DNA of 64,000 nt from an uncultured Coriobacteriales bacterium (GCA_934636245.1 CAKUAI010000007.1:62001-126000); one strand, 5' to 3'. Positions 44,867 to 53,311 are shown, counted from the first letter of the stretch. The notes: generated by a model from the letters alone, not told the origin. Translations and numbers: made by a program.

Positions 44867-45580
44867 CTAACTCCCCTGCGCCGTCAACACGACGCCTATC
44901 GTTTGAATTACCAGCTTCAAGTCGTTCCACACCGAGCACTTCTCGATGTAGAGCAGGTCCAGATCAACCCACTCGTCGAAGGTGACGGCGTCGCGGTTAC
45001 GGTGCGCTTGCCAGTAGCAGGTCAATCCTGGCTTCACGAGCTGGCGTTGGGCCTGGTAGGCGTCATAGGTTGCCGCCTCAACAGGCAGCGCGGGACGCGG
45101 GCCCACCACGCTCATGTCGCCGAGCAGCACGTTGACGAACTGCGGCAGCTCGTCGAGCGACAGCTTGCGCAGCCACTTGCCCACGTGAGTCACGCGCGGG
45201 TCGTCGCGCATCTTGAACACGGGGCCCGTCTTCTCGTTGAGGACCTTCAGCTCGGCGAGTTTCTCTTCGGCGTCCACGCACATGCTGCGGAACTTGTACA
45301 TGTAGAACGTGCGGCCGTCCTTGCCGACGCGCTCCTGGCGGAAGAACACCGGTCCCTTCGGGTCGTCCAGCTTTATGAGCAGGGCGATGATTGCGAACAG
45401 CCAGCAGAACGCCACGAACACGAGCAGGCTGAACACCACGTCAAACGCCCGCTTCACGAAGCGGTACGCATGCCTGTCTTCGATTCCGGTCACGGCCTTG
45501 CCCGCGAACTTCTTCTCGTAGCGAGCGGCGCACGCACCATCCGAGAGCACGGCTCCGGCCGCGGTCATATCCACGTTCAC
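44867..45580 (-). CDS. Undecaprenyl-phosphate sugar phosphotransferase (priming enzyme)
   Basis: This 237-residue short-form bacterial sugar transferase has one hydrophobic hairpin (about 45-68), then KLDDPKGPVFFRQERVG, MYKFRSM, LRKLSLDELPQ and DMSVVGPRPALP. It loads the first sugar phosphate on undecaprenyl phosphate. The GTG at 45580 overlaps the stop of the small frame upstream; the ATG at 45568 is an alternative start. It is the first large gene after the terminator at 45784. Confidence 0.93.
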   Translation of the reverse strand: MNVDMTAAGAVLSDGACAARYEKKFAGKAVTGIEDRHAYRFVKRAFDVVFSLLVFVAFCWLFAIIALLIKLDDPKGPVFFRQERVGKDGRTFYMYKFRSMCVDAEEKLAELKVLNEKTGPVFKMRDDPRVTHVGKWLRKLSLDELPQFVNVLLGDMSVVGPRPALPVEAATYDAYQAQRQLVKPGLTCYWQAHRNRDAVTFDEWVDLDLLYIEKCSVWNDLKLVIQTIGVVLTAQGS

Positions 45581-45738
45581 TACGCCACACCGCCCTCTTG
45601 GACTGCGCGCAGGCCAAGCTTCTGCTCGACACGCCTTCCGGCCAGGTCAGCCGGCACGCAGGCGCGCCTGCGGCAGCCACCCGTGCTGCCCGTCAGGCCC
45701 TCGCGCCCAGGGAGCACCCCCGTCGCGTACGTCGCCAT
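45580..45738 (-). CDS. Possible 52-residue small protein
   Basis: An ATG 10 bases after GGGAGG opens MATYATGVLPGREGLTGSTG and runs 52 codons. Its stop overlaps the GTG of the priming transferase by one base. It is basic, Cys- and Gly-containing, with no known family. It may serve only for translational coupling or be a chance frame. Confidence 0.35.
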   Translation of the reverse strand: MATYATGVLPGREGLTGSTGGCRRRACVPADLAGRRVEQKLGLRAVQEGGVA

Positions 45739-45783
45739 ATACCTGGTGCCTCCCTTCACGCCAGAACCCTCCTCAAAATCAGT

Positions 45784-45820
45784 CGCCAAAAATCGGCCCC
45801 CGCGGGATGTGCGGGGCCCG
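45784..45820 (-). terminator. Intrinsic terminator between antiterminator gene and polysaccharide genes
   Basis: On the minus strand GGGCCCCGC, loop ACATCC, CGCGGGGGCC is followed by GATTTTTGG. It lies 47 bases after the NusG-like stop and ahead of every biosynthetic gene. It is a natural target for that protein's antitermination activity. Confidence 0.75.
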
Positions 45821-45866
45821 CCTGCTTCCTTCGATGCGCTTCGTTTGAAAACCGCCCGCACGCGCG

Positions 45867-46460
45867 TCACCGCTTCACCGGCACGTCGATGGCGAGCACC
45901 TCGGCGGGCGCCTTGGGCCCGTCGCCCATGGTCACCAGGGCCGTGCGCTTGTGGCGGTCCACCTTCAGCACGCGCGCCTCCTGGCCCACGAGCGGCCCGG
46001 ACGTCACGCGCAGCTCGCCGCCCACGATCTCGGCGACGCTGGAGCGCACGCACCAGGCCGCGTCGGCGCTGGCCTCGAGCCACGCGCGCACGCCGTCGTC
46101 CAGGGGCACGATCCCGCGACCCTCCAAACCAGCGGGCTCCACGCGGAAGCTCAGCGCGCGCAGCGCGTCTGCCAGCGCGGCCGCGTCGCCGCTCTCGGCG
46201 AAGAGGTACTGCGGCCACATGGGCTTGGTCACCAGGAACCAGTTCCCCTGGCGCTTCATCCAGCACTCCTTGCGCAGGGCGAAGGCCCTCGTGAGACACG
46301 TGCCGCCGAGGATCTTGTTCAGCCTGTCGGCCGTGGAGGCCTCCGCGCCCTGGGGCACGTGCAGCACGTACCAGCGGCTGCGGCCGCGCGGCGACCTCCT
46401 GCCGCAAGGCAGGGGCATGCGCGCCACGTGCTCCCTCTCGAACAACAGCGCCGAACCCAT
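45867..46460 (-). CDS. NusG-family transcription antiterminator (LoaP/UpxY/RfaH-like)
   Basis: This 197-residue protein has an NGN domain from about residue 28 (RWYVLHVPQGAEASTADRLN, later MWPQYLFAE) and a C-terminal KOW segment (VTSGPLVGQEARVLKVDRHK). Specialised NusG paralogues at the head of polysaccharide operons bind polymerase and suppress termination downstream. ATG 46460 has GGGAGG about 10 bases upstream; a later ATG at 46418 would still keep the NGN domain. It is the first gene after the invertible segment. Confidence 0.88.
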   Translation of the reverse strand: MGSALLFEREHVARMPLPCGRRSPRGRSRWYVLHVPQGAEASTADRLNKILGGTCLTRAFALRKECWMKRQGNWFLVTKPMWPQYLFAESGDAAALADALRALSFRVEPAGLEGRGIVPLDDGVRAWLEASADAAWCVRSSVAEIVGGELRVTSGPLVGQEARVLKVDRHKRTALVTMGDGPKAPAEVLAIDVPVKR

Positions 46461-46554
46461 CGACCAGATCCCTCCCGCGCACCTGGCGGCCCCATGCGAC
46501 GCGTGTGCGGTCCGTCCCACTCGGTCCGGTTGCGCGCATCCGCTGCGGAAGTCG

Positions 46555-46691
46555 TCAAAAAGTACACTTTTTGAGGAGGGGTAAGAAAAACTAAGATGGA
46601 TGTAACAAAAGGAAGTCGACCTGCGGTTTTGTCCTCGGAGGGTCGTGTATAATGTCTCAGTTATTGAGAAGTGGAAAAGTGTACTTTTTGC
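46555..46691. promoter_or_regulatory. Putative invertible promoter flanked by serine-recombinase sites
   Basis: Left site 46555-46574: arms TCAAAAAGT and ACTTTTTGA around the dinucleotide AC. Right site about 46673-46690: arms AAAAGT and ACTTTT around GT. The two share a 16-bp perfect inverted repeat (46556-46571 and 46675-46690) and have complementary asymmetric 2-base cores, the layout of inversion sites of Hin-type recombinases. Between the cores are about 118 bases holding a perfect TATAAT (46648-46653) read on the plus strand, away from the polysaccharide operon. A serine recombinase gene is 186 bases away. Confidence 0.72.
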
Positions 46692-46876
46692 GACGTAAAA
46701 TAGCGGCCGTGAGCTGCGCCTTTATCGGTTGTGCCGCAACTGTGTTTTCTCCGCCCACAACTTTTGAGCCACGTCGCGCCTTCAAATACGAGGGCTCTCG
46801 AACACATTGCGTGCAAACTTTTAGCCAGGGCAAACATCCTTGAGCGCTGCCCCTCGTCCTCGTCCTCGTCCTGCGC

Positions 46877-47530
46877 CTAATCGACGTCATTCCGCTTGAC
46901 AAGCCCGTCCTCACGCACCCACCGGTCGAACGTGGACGTGCTCACGCGGCAGCGCTCGGCCGCCTCCTTGCGCGTCAGACAACCGTCCAAATAGCCCGCG
47001 CTGGCCGCCTTGTACGCACGCGGCCTCTTCTTTCTCGGACGCCCAAACTGCACGCCGCGCGCCTTCGCGCACGCGATGCCCTCGGCCTGCCGCTGGCGTA
47101 TGCTCTCGCGCTCCACCTGCGCCACGTAGCTCAGAAGCTGCAGCACGATGTCCGATATCAGCCTGCCGGTCACGCCCTTGCCGCCGTCGCGCGTGTCCAG
47201 AAGCGGCATGTCGAGCACCACCACGGCGCAGCCCGCCTCCTTGGTGAGCCAGCGCCACTGCTCCAGGATTTCGTCGTAGTCGCGTCCAAGCCGGTCGATG
47301 CTCTTTACCGCGAGCACGTCGCCCGCCGAGAGCCGCTGCCGCAGCGCCTGCCACGCATGCCGCTCGAAGTCCTTGCCGCTGGCCTTGTCCGCGAACACGT
47401 TCTCCGCGGCCACGCCGAAAGCCGCAAGGGCCTCCAGCTGCCTATCCAGGTTCTGCTCCCTGCTGCTCACGCGAGCGTACCCGTACACCCTGCCCACAAC
47501 GCCCGTGGAAACGCCACTAATTCCCGCCAT
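46877..47530 (-). CDS. Serine recombinase (resolvase/DNA invertase)
   Basis: This 217-residue protein has the catalytic Ser in YGYARVSSREQ (about residue 22), KSIDRLGRDYDEI with the active-site Arg residues, a long E helix and a C-terminal HTH with CLTRKEAAERCRVSTSTFDRW. Length and layout match Hin/Gin/Tn3-type small serine recombinases. ATG 47530 follows AAAGGCG. It lies upstream of and codirectional with the invertible segment and the polysaccharide operon, so the likely role is promoter inversion. A general transposon resolvase is the alternative. Confidence 0.9.
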   Translation of the reverse strand: MAGISGVSTGVVGRVYGYARVSSREQNLDRQLEALAAFGVAAENVFADKASGKDFERHAWQALRQRLSAGDVLAVKSIDRLGRDYDEILEQWRWLTKEAGCAVVVLDMPLLDTRDGGKGVTGRLISDIVLQLLSYVAQVERESIRQRQAEGIACAKARGVQFGRPRKKRPRAYKAASAGYLDGCLTRKEAAERCRVSTSTFDRWVREDGLVKRNDVD

Positions 47531-47739
47531 CAACCACGCCTTTCTCTCGAATACCGACCCTTCGAAGAGAAAAGCCTATTGGGCTGCTGTGACTCCGGCG
47601 CCGAGGCGTTTGATGACGGCTGAGAGCCGATAGCCGCCGCCTGCGCCCGCCTTCGATTGGGCTGAATGACGGCCGTGTGGGTGCGCTTGAGCTCGGATGA
47701 TGGGTGGGCAAGGCGTCGGTGCCTGAGCGATGCAACGCC

Positions 47740-47870
47740 TGTGCGCCAGCGCACGTGCGGCAGCGCCCACAAGGCAGCGCCCACAAGGCAGCGCCCACAA
47801 GGCAGCGCCCGCGCGGCGCAGCGCTTGTGCGGCGCAGCGCTCGTGCGCCAGCTGCCGCGCGGCACCAGCG
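47740..47870. repeat. GC-rich tandem repeats
   Basis: GGCAGCGCCCACAA is repeated head to tail from 47759 (47759, 47773, 47787, then a degenerate fourth copy at 47801). Two copies of a GGCGCAGCGCT-GTGC unit follow from 47814. Region 47534-48094 has no supported gene. Confidence 0.75.
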
Positions 47871-47922
47871 CGGCAGTCCAACTAGCATGCGCGGCCTGCA
47901 TAAATCTTGGCCTGTTCGGTAT

Positions 47923-47964
47923 ATTGAGTAATTTTACTCAATATACTGAGTAAAATTACTCAAT
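47923..47964. repeat. 42-base AT-rich perfect palindrome
   Basis: ATTGAGTAATTTTACTCA and its exact complement are separated by ATATAC. Each arm is itself nearly symmetric (TTGAGTAA / TTACTCAA). It stands out in a GC-rich region upstream of the recombinase gene. Confidence 0.8.
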
Positions 47965-48094
47965 AGGGTACTTTGCAATGGCCATCCCTCATCGGTGCCG
48001 CATCCTCAATATGTTCCGCAGCGCCCCTGGATGGCAAGGCAAACCAAGAAGTCCTCGACACCAAAACAGCCGGTGAACCTGCGAGCCGGACCTC

Positions 48095-49006
48095 TTACTC
48101 CCCGATCATCGGGAGCTGCTCGTCCCAGAACACCTGCGCCGCCGGGGTGTGCGCCGCGCCGGTCCTGCGCACGGCGTAGGTCCCGAACTCCTCCGAACCC
48201 GGGAAGTCGACGCGGACGGCGACGCACCCCTCAGGCGGCTTGCGTATGCGCGGGTCGAAGGCGAAGCACACCGCGCCGTACTGTCGGCTGAGGCTTCTCA
48301 TGAACTCGCCATCGGTCGAGGTGGCGATAACGTTGGGGGCGATTCCAGCTCGGCGGCACTCCTCCATGACGAAGCGCGGGAGGTGGTTCGTCGCCCCTGC
48401 CGTCACCATGGGCAGGCCGTCGAGTGCGCCCAGCCCCACGTGCCGGACACCCCGCTCAAGGGGTGCCTTCGCAAGGGGGTGTCCCTCGGGAACCGCGAGC
48501 CAAACCCCCATGCGCACAATCGCCTTGCTCTCGAAGCCCGCCAGCAGGCCAGGATGCGTGCCCAGCACACCGACGTCGAACTCCCCGGCCTTGACGGCCG
48601 AGAGCACCCGGTCGGAGTTCATCTCCTCGATGACGAGCGCCACGCCGGGGTGCGCCAGGGTGTATGCCTCGAAGAAGCCTTCGGGCAGCCCGGCATTGCC
48701 TCCCGTGACGAGGGCGACCGAGAGCTCCCCCTCGCCGGCGGCGCGGCGCGGCAGCGCCGCGTACTTCCGCTCGAACTCGGCGAACGCCTGCTCCAGGCCG
48801 GCCGCGTCGCGCAGGAACTCGAGCCCGAAGTCGGTCGCAACCAGCCGCGCGCCATCGCGCCGGAACAGCTGCTTTCGTACCTGGCGGTTGATGCGGCCCA
48901 TCGCCTTGGACACCGACTGGTGGGTGACCCCGAGCATGTCGGCCGCCTTGTTGTAGCTCTTCGCCGCCGCCACGGCCGTCACTATCTGTATATCGCGAAT
49001 GTCCAT
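48095..49006 (-). CDS. LysR-family transcriptional regulator
   Basis: This 303-residue protein has an N-terminal HTH (about 1-60: AKSYNKAADMLGVTHQSVSK) and an effector domain with GELSVALVTGGNAG and GEFDVGVLGTHPG. It is divergent from the flavoprotein pseudogene at 50150, with a perfect LysR-type dyad at 49054. Its first 107 codons and promoter are duplicated at 54923-55333 in front of the intact flavoprotein at 55410. It may therefore still control that gene in trans through the copied operator. Confidence 0.88.
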   Translation of the reverse strand: MDIRDIQIVTAVAAAKSYNKAADMLGVTHQSVSKAMGRINRQVRKQLFRRDGARLVATDFGLEFLRDAAGLEQAFAEFERKYAALPRRAAGEGELSVALVTGGNAGLPEGFFEAYTLAHPGVALVIEEMNSDRVLSAVKAGEFDVGVLGTHPGLLAGFESKAIVRMGVWLAVPEGHPLAKAPLERGVRHVGLGALDGLPMVTAGATNHLPRFVMEECRRAGIAPNVIATSTDGEFMRSLSRQYGAVCFAFDPRIRKPPEGCVAVRVDFPGSEEFGTYAVRRTGAAHTPAAQVFWDEQLPMIGE

Positions 49007-49053
49007 CCCCGGCCCCCTTCAGCCATGCCCGTAGGATAGCAGCCTGCGGGAGA

Positions 49054-49074
49054 CTTGCAACCTTTGGTTGCAAG
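49054..49074. promoter_or_regulatory. LysR operator dyad, copy 1
   Basis: CTTGCAACC-TTT-GGTTGCAAG is a perfect 9-bp inverted repeat with the T-N11-A pattern of LysR boxes, 48 bases upstream of the LysR start codon. Confidence 0.7.
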
Positions 49075-49127
49075 CCACGGCAACCAACAGGGACTGTTTG
49101 CATCGACGACCGGGCGGTACATTTACA

Positions 49128-49270
49128 TTAGCGATAACAGTTGGCCGCAACGGCCGCATCACCAAGGCCGACGACACCACGGTGAGGCGCGCCGTTATCG
49201 AGGGGCTGGCGAGCCTGCCCAACCACACCGGCGCGAAGAAGCGCGAGCGCAAGAGGCGCGAGCAGACCGC
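49128..49270 (+). other. Unrecognised coding-like fragment
   Basis: A plus-strand frame gives VGRNGRITKADDTTVRRAVI followed by a Lys/Arg-rich stretch, beginning exactly where the duplicated LysR segment ends. There is no start codon or known family. The 49271-49725 stretch holds a GC palindrome near 49307 and nothing else I can support. Confidence 0.25.
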
Positions 49271-49725
49271 CGACAGGCAGCCGGCCCCACATAGACCATC
49301 CCAGGGCCCGGACCCCGGTCCGGGGGCGCAGGGGGCTCGCGCGACCATTTTGCACACCGTCCCACCGGGCGGCGCGTGTGCCCGCAGAGTACGCGAATGG
49401 CGACAAGCCCCGTGCCGAATCATGCGAAGTGCGGGCCGGCCGAGAGGCCGGTGCCCGCGGATCTGAAACTGCCAACGCTTTGGGCGCCTTCAGCGGGACG
49501 CCTGTTCCGATTGGGAGTTCCGGGCCCTGAGATGCAGGCCCGCCCCTCCGCCCTCCGACGGGAGAGGCCGAGGGGTGGGCCGACCTGCGCCTTGACAAGG
49601 GTGCGGAGCTGAAGCGGCGGGCTTGCAGATCGTCCGTAGCCCGCGCAATCTTCTTGGCCTAGTGGCCCCTCGACTCCGTGATCCTGTCGAAAGCCCTGGC
49701 GGAGGCCTGCCTATCCGAGAAGTAC

Positions 49726-50055
49726 CTACGCTCCCGCAGCGCTGCCTCCACCGATGCCATGACGTCCCCCGGCGCTGTCGGTCGTGGGCATGTCTTTGAG
49801 GGGCTGCGCAATCAGCCCGCCCTTGAGAGAGCGCAGCCTGTTGCGGGCACAGTCGGAGCGCTGCTTGCAACAGTACCTCGCGTCGTTGCGGTGCTTCTTG
49901 TACGTGTGCACGCCGCCAGCCTTCGACTTGAACCATCTGCCGCACGAGCGATCGGCGCACTGCCTCCACAGATCGGGGCTCGCGACGCGTTCGACGAGCT
50001 GCGAGCATATATCCTCGCCGCGAGCGTGCCCTCGTGACGGCGGTCGGACGTTCAA
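49726..50055 (-). CDS. Short hypothetical protein with Cys/His motif, possibly a fragment
   Basis: A 109-codon frame contains LWRQCADRSCGRWFKSKAGG, then HTYKKHRNDARYCCKQRSDC, resembling a zinc-binding C-x4-C...C-C type finger. No ribosome site is evident, and the C terminus becomes low-complexity. It may be a remnant of a larger gene. Function unknown. Confidence 0.35.
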   Translation of the reverse strand: MNVRPPSRGHARGEDICSQLVERVASPDLWRQCADRSCGRWFKSKAGGVHTYKKHRNDARYCCKQRSDCARNRLRSLKGGLIAQPLKDMPTTDSAGGRHGIGGGSAAGA

Positions 50056-50149
50056 CCGGGCAGAACATCCTCGAAGAACTCAGGGCAGCCGTACGCGGCG
50101 GGCGCGCACTCGACGGCATGCGGCGCGAGGGGCATGCCGACTCGGCGGG

Positions 50150-50656
50150 ATGTTCCAAATCTGCGACACCCCCATGCGCCGCATCTTGGAAGAGTGGACG
50201 GGCAACCCCATCTTCGGCCTGCCCACCGAGTCCGAGATCACGGGCGAGACCCTCGAGGAACTGGGCGCTGCTATCGCCGAGAAGTAGCCCAAGTTCGACG
50301 CCGCCCAGATGGTCGGGACGGCCAACGTCTACAGCCAGTACGTGCGCGACGGCGAGAACCTCGAGTTCGGGCGCACCAACATCAGCGGGACGTCGGGTGA
50401 GCCGCCCCCCATTGAGGAGGAGCCGTTCTACGCGGTGGCGACCATGCCGGAAACCACGCACTTCAACGGCGGCCTGGCTACCGACGCGGACATGCGCGTG
50501 GTCGAGGGGATCAGCGGCGAGCCCATCCTCAGCCTCTACGCCGCGGTCGAGGTCACGGGCGGCTTCCACGGCTTCGGCTACATGAGCGCTGCGGTCTTCG
50601 GCAAGGCGCTCATCCACGGCGTCATCGCCGCCAAGAGCCTGGGGGCTGACAACTAG
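50150..50656 (+). pseudogene. C-terminal remnant of a flavoprotein reductase
   Basis: The frame reads FQICDTPMRRILEEWTGNPI, then an in-frame TAG (50285-50287), then NVYSQYVRDGENLEFGRTNI and a C-terminal FAD segment ILSLYAAVEVTGGFHGFGYM. The whole N-terminal FAD domain and Tat signal are missing. It was presumably the target gene of the divergent LysR at 48095. Confidence 0.85.
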
Positions 50657-50841
50657 CAGCGAGGGGCGACCGCCCTGCGGGCGCCGGAAGGCGTCGGGCA
50701 TATCGACGCTGCGCACCAGACTCGACACCAGCAGAGCCGGGCCGACTCGCGCCCGAATCAGCCCGGCCCTATCTGTCATCTATGGTTTCGGTAGGCGTCG
50801 GACATGCCATCAGTCCACCCGGACGGGTACGGCCGAGGGGT

Positions 50842-52500
50842 CTATCCGAGCGTCGGGAAATACTCTTCGACGATGTGCGTGCCGGCGAAGTACCCAGTCT
50901 GCCGGTCCCACATCTGGTTGGATCCGGGGCACGTGGTGACGTCGTAGGTGCCACCGAACAGGCCGCCGGCGTCGCATCCGAGGGCGTAGAGACCGGGAAT
51001 GGGGTCATGGCCGACCTTGTCAAGGACGCGCGCGTTCTCATCGACCTTGAGGCCGCCGACGGTCGTGTAGAAGGCGAGCATCGTCTTGAAGCCGTAGAAC
51101 GGCGGGGTCTGGACCTTGCGCATGTTTTCGGGCGACTTCAGGAAGTCCTCGTCCTTGCCGTTGTCGACGTAGCCGTTCCACTGGTCGATCGTCTCGAGCA
51201 TGGTCGCGGCGTCGACGTCGAGCTTCTCGGCAAGCTCCTCGAGAGTGTCGCACTTGAAGACGCGCGGGTTCTCGCGTGTAATCGCGACCTCGATCTCGTC
51301 GCGGAATTCAGGCACGCCGTACCCGGGCTCCAGGTAGTTCGAACGCTTGGTGACCGCGCCCTCGTTGCAGATCTTCTCGACGAAATCGTCATCGACCACC
51401 ACGTAGATGTGCTTCTGCTGGGTTCCGGCGTTGCCCGAAATTGCCCAGTCTTTGATGCACTCCTCGTTGCAGAAACGCCTGCCCTTTTGGTTGAGGAAAA
51501 TCGTGTCGGCTTGGTTGCAACCGCACAGCACGAGCATGCTCTTGTTGAAGTGCCCGGGCAGCACGGGGCTGCAGAACATGACGGCCTCGGGGTGGTGCAG
51601 CGCCGCGCCGACCGAGGTGCCCATGTTGATGGCGTCGCCGCGCTGCGTGCCGGAGGTCCCGTAGGGAATAAGGGAGTCGTAGTCGTAGTTCGTGAACCGC
51701 TCGAACATCTCCTTGTTCGAGGCGAAGCCACCGGTCGCGAGCATTACAGCTTTCGCCCGCACAACCATCATCGAGCCGTCGAGGTGCTGGCACACGACAC
51801 CGCCCATCGAGCCGTCCTCGTTGACGACAAGCTGAACGGCACGGGAGTCAAAGTGGAAGTCGACCCCCATGTCGATCAGCTTCGAGTACATGGTATAGAT
51901 CGCGTTGAGGCCTCCGTTGAGCAGACCGTCCTCGCTGGGCGCGTACGAAATGGGGGGTGCCATCTGGGTCGAATTCTGGGGAATGTCGATGCCCTTGAAC
52001 GCGACCCCGAGGTCGTCGTGGGTCCACTCGAGGGTCATCGCGAGGTGCTGGATGAACTTGCGGAGGATGGGCAGGTTGGAACCGCCGTGCTGGAAGTCGT
52101 CGATGATGGTGTAGCCATGGTCGAGCAGGTCCTGGTCGGTGCCGACGGTCAGCGTGTCGGTCTCGGGGTCGTAGGAGCACCCGCCTGAGCTCATACCCTC
52201 CACGTAGCGCGAGTTGCCACCGACGCCGTCCTCGGAGAGCGACTCCACCAGGATGACGCTCGCCCCGAGCTCGCGGGCGCGCCACGCGCCACAAAGGCCG
52301 GCCGTGCCCGATCCACAAACCACGACGTCCACATCGTACGCCTCAGTGTAGTCGGGCACATCGGCGGCCGCGATCGAGCCGACCTCGACCGATGTGGCCG
52401 CTTGGGCGGCCTGTGGCCCACCGGTTGCCATGCCCGCTATCAAACCGACTGCCGCCGCCCCGGCCACGAAGGTACGCCGCGAAATTACGTTCTCACTCAT
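50842..52500 (-). CDS. Tat-exported FAD flavoprotein, partner of tetraheme cytochrome
   Basis: This 552-residue protein has a Tat signal (ISRRTFVAGAA, 6-16), the FAD motif GSGTAG (63-68), LATGGFASNKEMF in the middle and IPGLYALGCDAGGLFGGTYD near the end. GAGGAG precedes ATG 52500. It is 52 bases downstream of a tetraheme cytochrome gene on the same strand, so the pair probably forms a two-subunit flavocytochrome c. Unlike Shewanella flavocytochrome c the heme and flavin domains are separate polypeptides. Catalytic-region residues RRFCNEECIKDW differ from fumarate reductase. The substrate is unknown. Confidence 0.9.
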   Translation of the reverse strand: MSENVISRRTFVAGAAAVGLIAGMATGGPQAAQAATSVEVGSIAAADVPDYTEAYDVDVVVCGSGTAGLCGAWRARELGASVILVESLSEDGVGGNSRYVEGMSSGGCSYDPETDTLTVGTDQDLLDHGYTIIDDFQHGGSNLPILRKFIQHLAMTLEWTHDDLGVAFKGIDIPQNSTQMAPPISYAPSEDGLLNGGLNAIYTMYSKLIDMGVDFHFDSRAVQLVVNEDGSMGGVVCQHLDGSMMVVRAKAVMLATGGFASNKEMFERFTNYDYDSLIPYGTSGTQRGDAINMGTSVGAALHHPEAVMFCSPVLPGHFNKSMLVLCGCNQADTIFLNQKGRRFCNEECIKDWAISGNAGTQQKHIYVVVDDDFVEKICNEGAVTKRSNYLEPGYGVPEFRDEIEVAITRENPRVFKCDTLEELAEKLDVDAATMLETIDQWNGYVDNGKDEDFLKSPENMRKVQTPPFYGFKTMLAFYTTVGGLKVDENARVLDKVGHDPIPGLYALGCDAGGLFGGTYDVTTCPGSNQMWDRQTGYFAGTHIVEEYFPTLG

Positions 52501-52552
52501 GTTCAACACTCCTCGTGTGGTCACTTCATTGTCCGGTTATCAGGGCCACGGG

Positions 52553-53059
52553 CTAGAAGTAGCCCAGCCAGCCGTCCGGCACGGTGATATCGTGGCACTG
52601 GGCGCAAGTGAGGACCTGCTCGGAGTGCATGGCATGGCAGTCCCCGCAATCCGCGTCACCGCGGTGGTTGGAATGGGGGTTGTAGATGCCGGTGGGATTG
52701 TAGACCGTGACCTTGCCGACCCAGCCGGAGGTCGCATCCTCGATGGCCTCCCAGTCGCTGTGGCACACGAGGCAGGTCGCGCGCTTCCCCGAGGGGTTTG
52801 CCGCACCCGGATCGGCATCCTCGTCAGTTGCGTGGCAGCTAACGCATGTCAGACCCGCCGCCTTGTGTATCCCCATGAGGGAGTCGTCATCCGCGTCCAG
52901 ATACGACTGTGCATAGGTAACGACCTCGTCCATTGTTGCGTTGTCGAACGTGCTCTCCACCGCTAGGGCGCTGCTTGCCGCGCCAAGCGTGAGTCCGACT
53001 GCGACGCACGCCAGCACTAGTCGCGGTGACTTTCCCGCCAAGAGATTCCGAACGTCCAT
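52553..53059 (-). CDS. Exported tetraheme cytochrome c
   Basis: This 168-residue protein has a signal peptide (about 1-33, VLACVAVGLTLGAASSALA) and four CxxCH heme sites: 72-76, 96-100, 138-142 and 152-156. Additional His residues could give bis-His ligation, as in flavocytochrome c heme domains. It heads an operon with the flavoprotein at 50842 and probably delivers electrons from the quinone pool or an NrfH-like donor to it. The gap to the divergent LuxR gene contains a long dyad at 53168. Confidence 0.93.
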   Translation of the reverse strand: MDVRNLLAGKSPRLVLACVAVGLTLGAASSALAVESTFDNATMDEVVTYAQSYLDADDDSLMGIHKAAGLTCVSCHATDEDADPGAANPSGKRATCLVCHSDWEAIEDATSGWVGKVTVYNPTGIYNPHSNHRGDADCGDCHAMHSEQVLTCAQCHDITVPDGWLGYF

Positions 53060-53167
53060 CTCTCCTCCTTATTGTGAGGATGCGCGCCCCCATGGCGTCG
53101 CATGCCGTCGAGCGTGAGGATAGGCTCTCATGCTGCCGCCTCGCTACCCATACAACATGTGCTTGGA

Positions 53168-53207
53168 CCCCAAGTTTTGTGGGGAGCCGTGCTCCCATAA
53201 AAGTTGG
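53168..53207. promoter_or_regulatory. Long imperfect dyad, candidate LuxR operator
   Basis: Nested arms CCCAA...TTGGG, TTTT...AAAA and GGGAGC-CGT-GCTCCC form a 40-base near-palindrome in the gap between the cytochrome gene and the divergent LuxR gene. Confidence 0.55.
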
Positions 53208-53311
53208 GTGCGGCCTTGAGCTGCGTCTATGAAAATAACCCTCGCCGGAGCGGCCAGGTAGTGGCATGGGGGCGCTACAATGAGAAGGGGCTGGGATGCT
53301 TAGGAGGCGTG

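Noticed and set aside
45580..46539. 319-codon frame overlapping the NusG-like gene
   Set aside because: The larger part is an Arg/Gly-rich shadow of the NusG-like gene. Only its last 52 codons have an independent ribosome site and were kept as a possible small protein.
46555..46691. Simple terminator hairpins at the AAAAAGT dyads
   Set aside because: The two sites are inverted copies with complementary asymmetric cores beside a recombinase gene. Terminators would not need this relationship, and the stems are AT-only.
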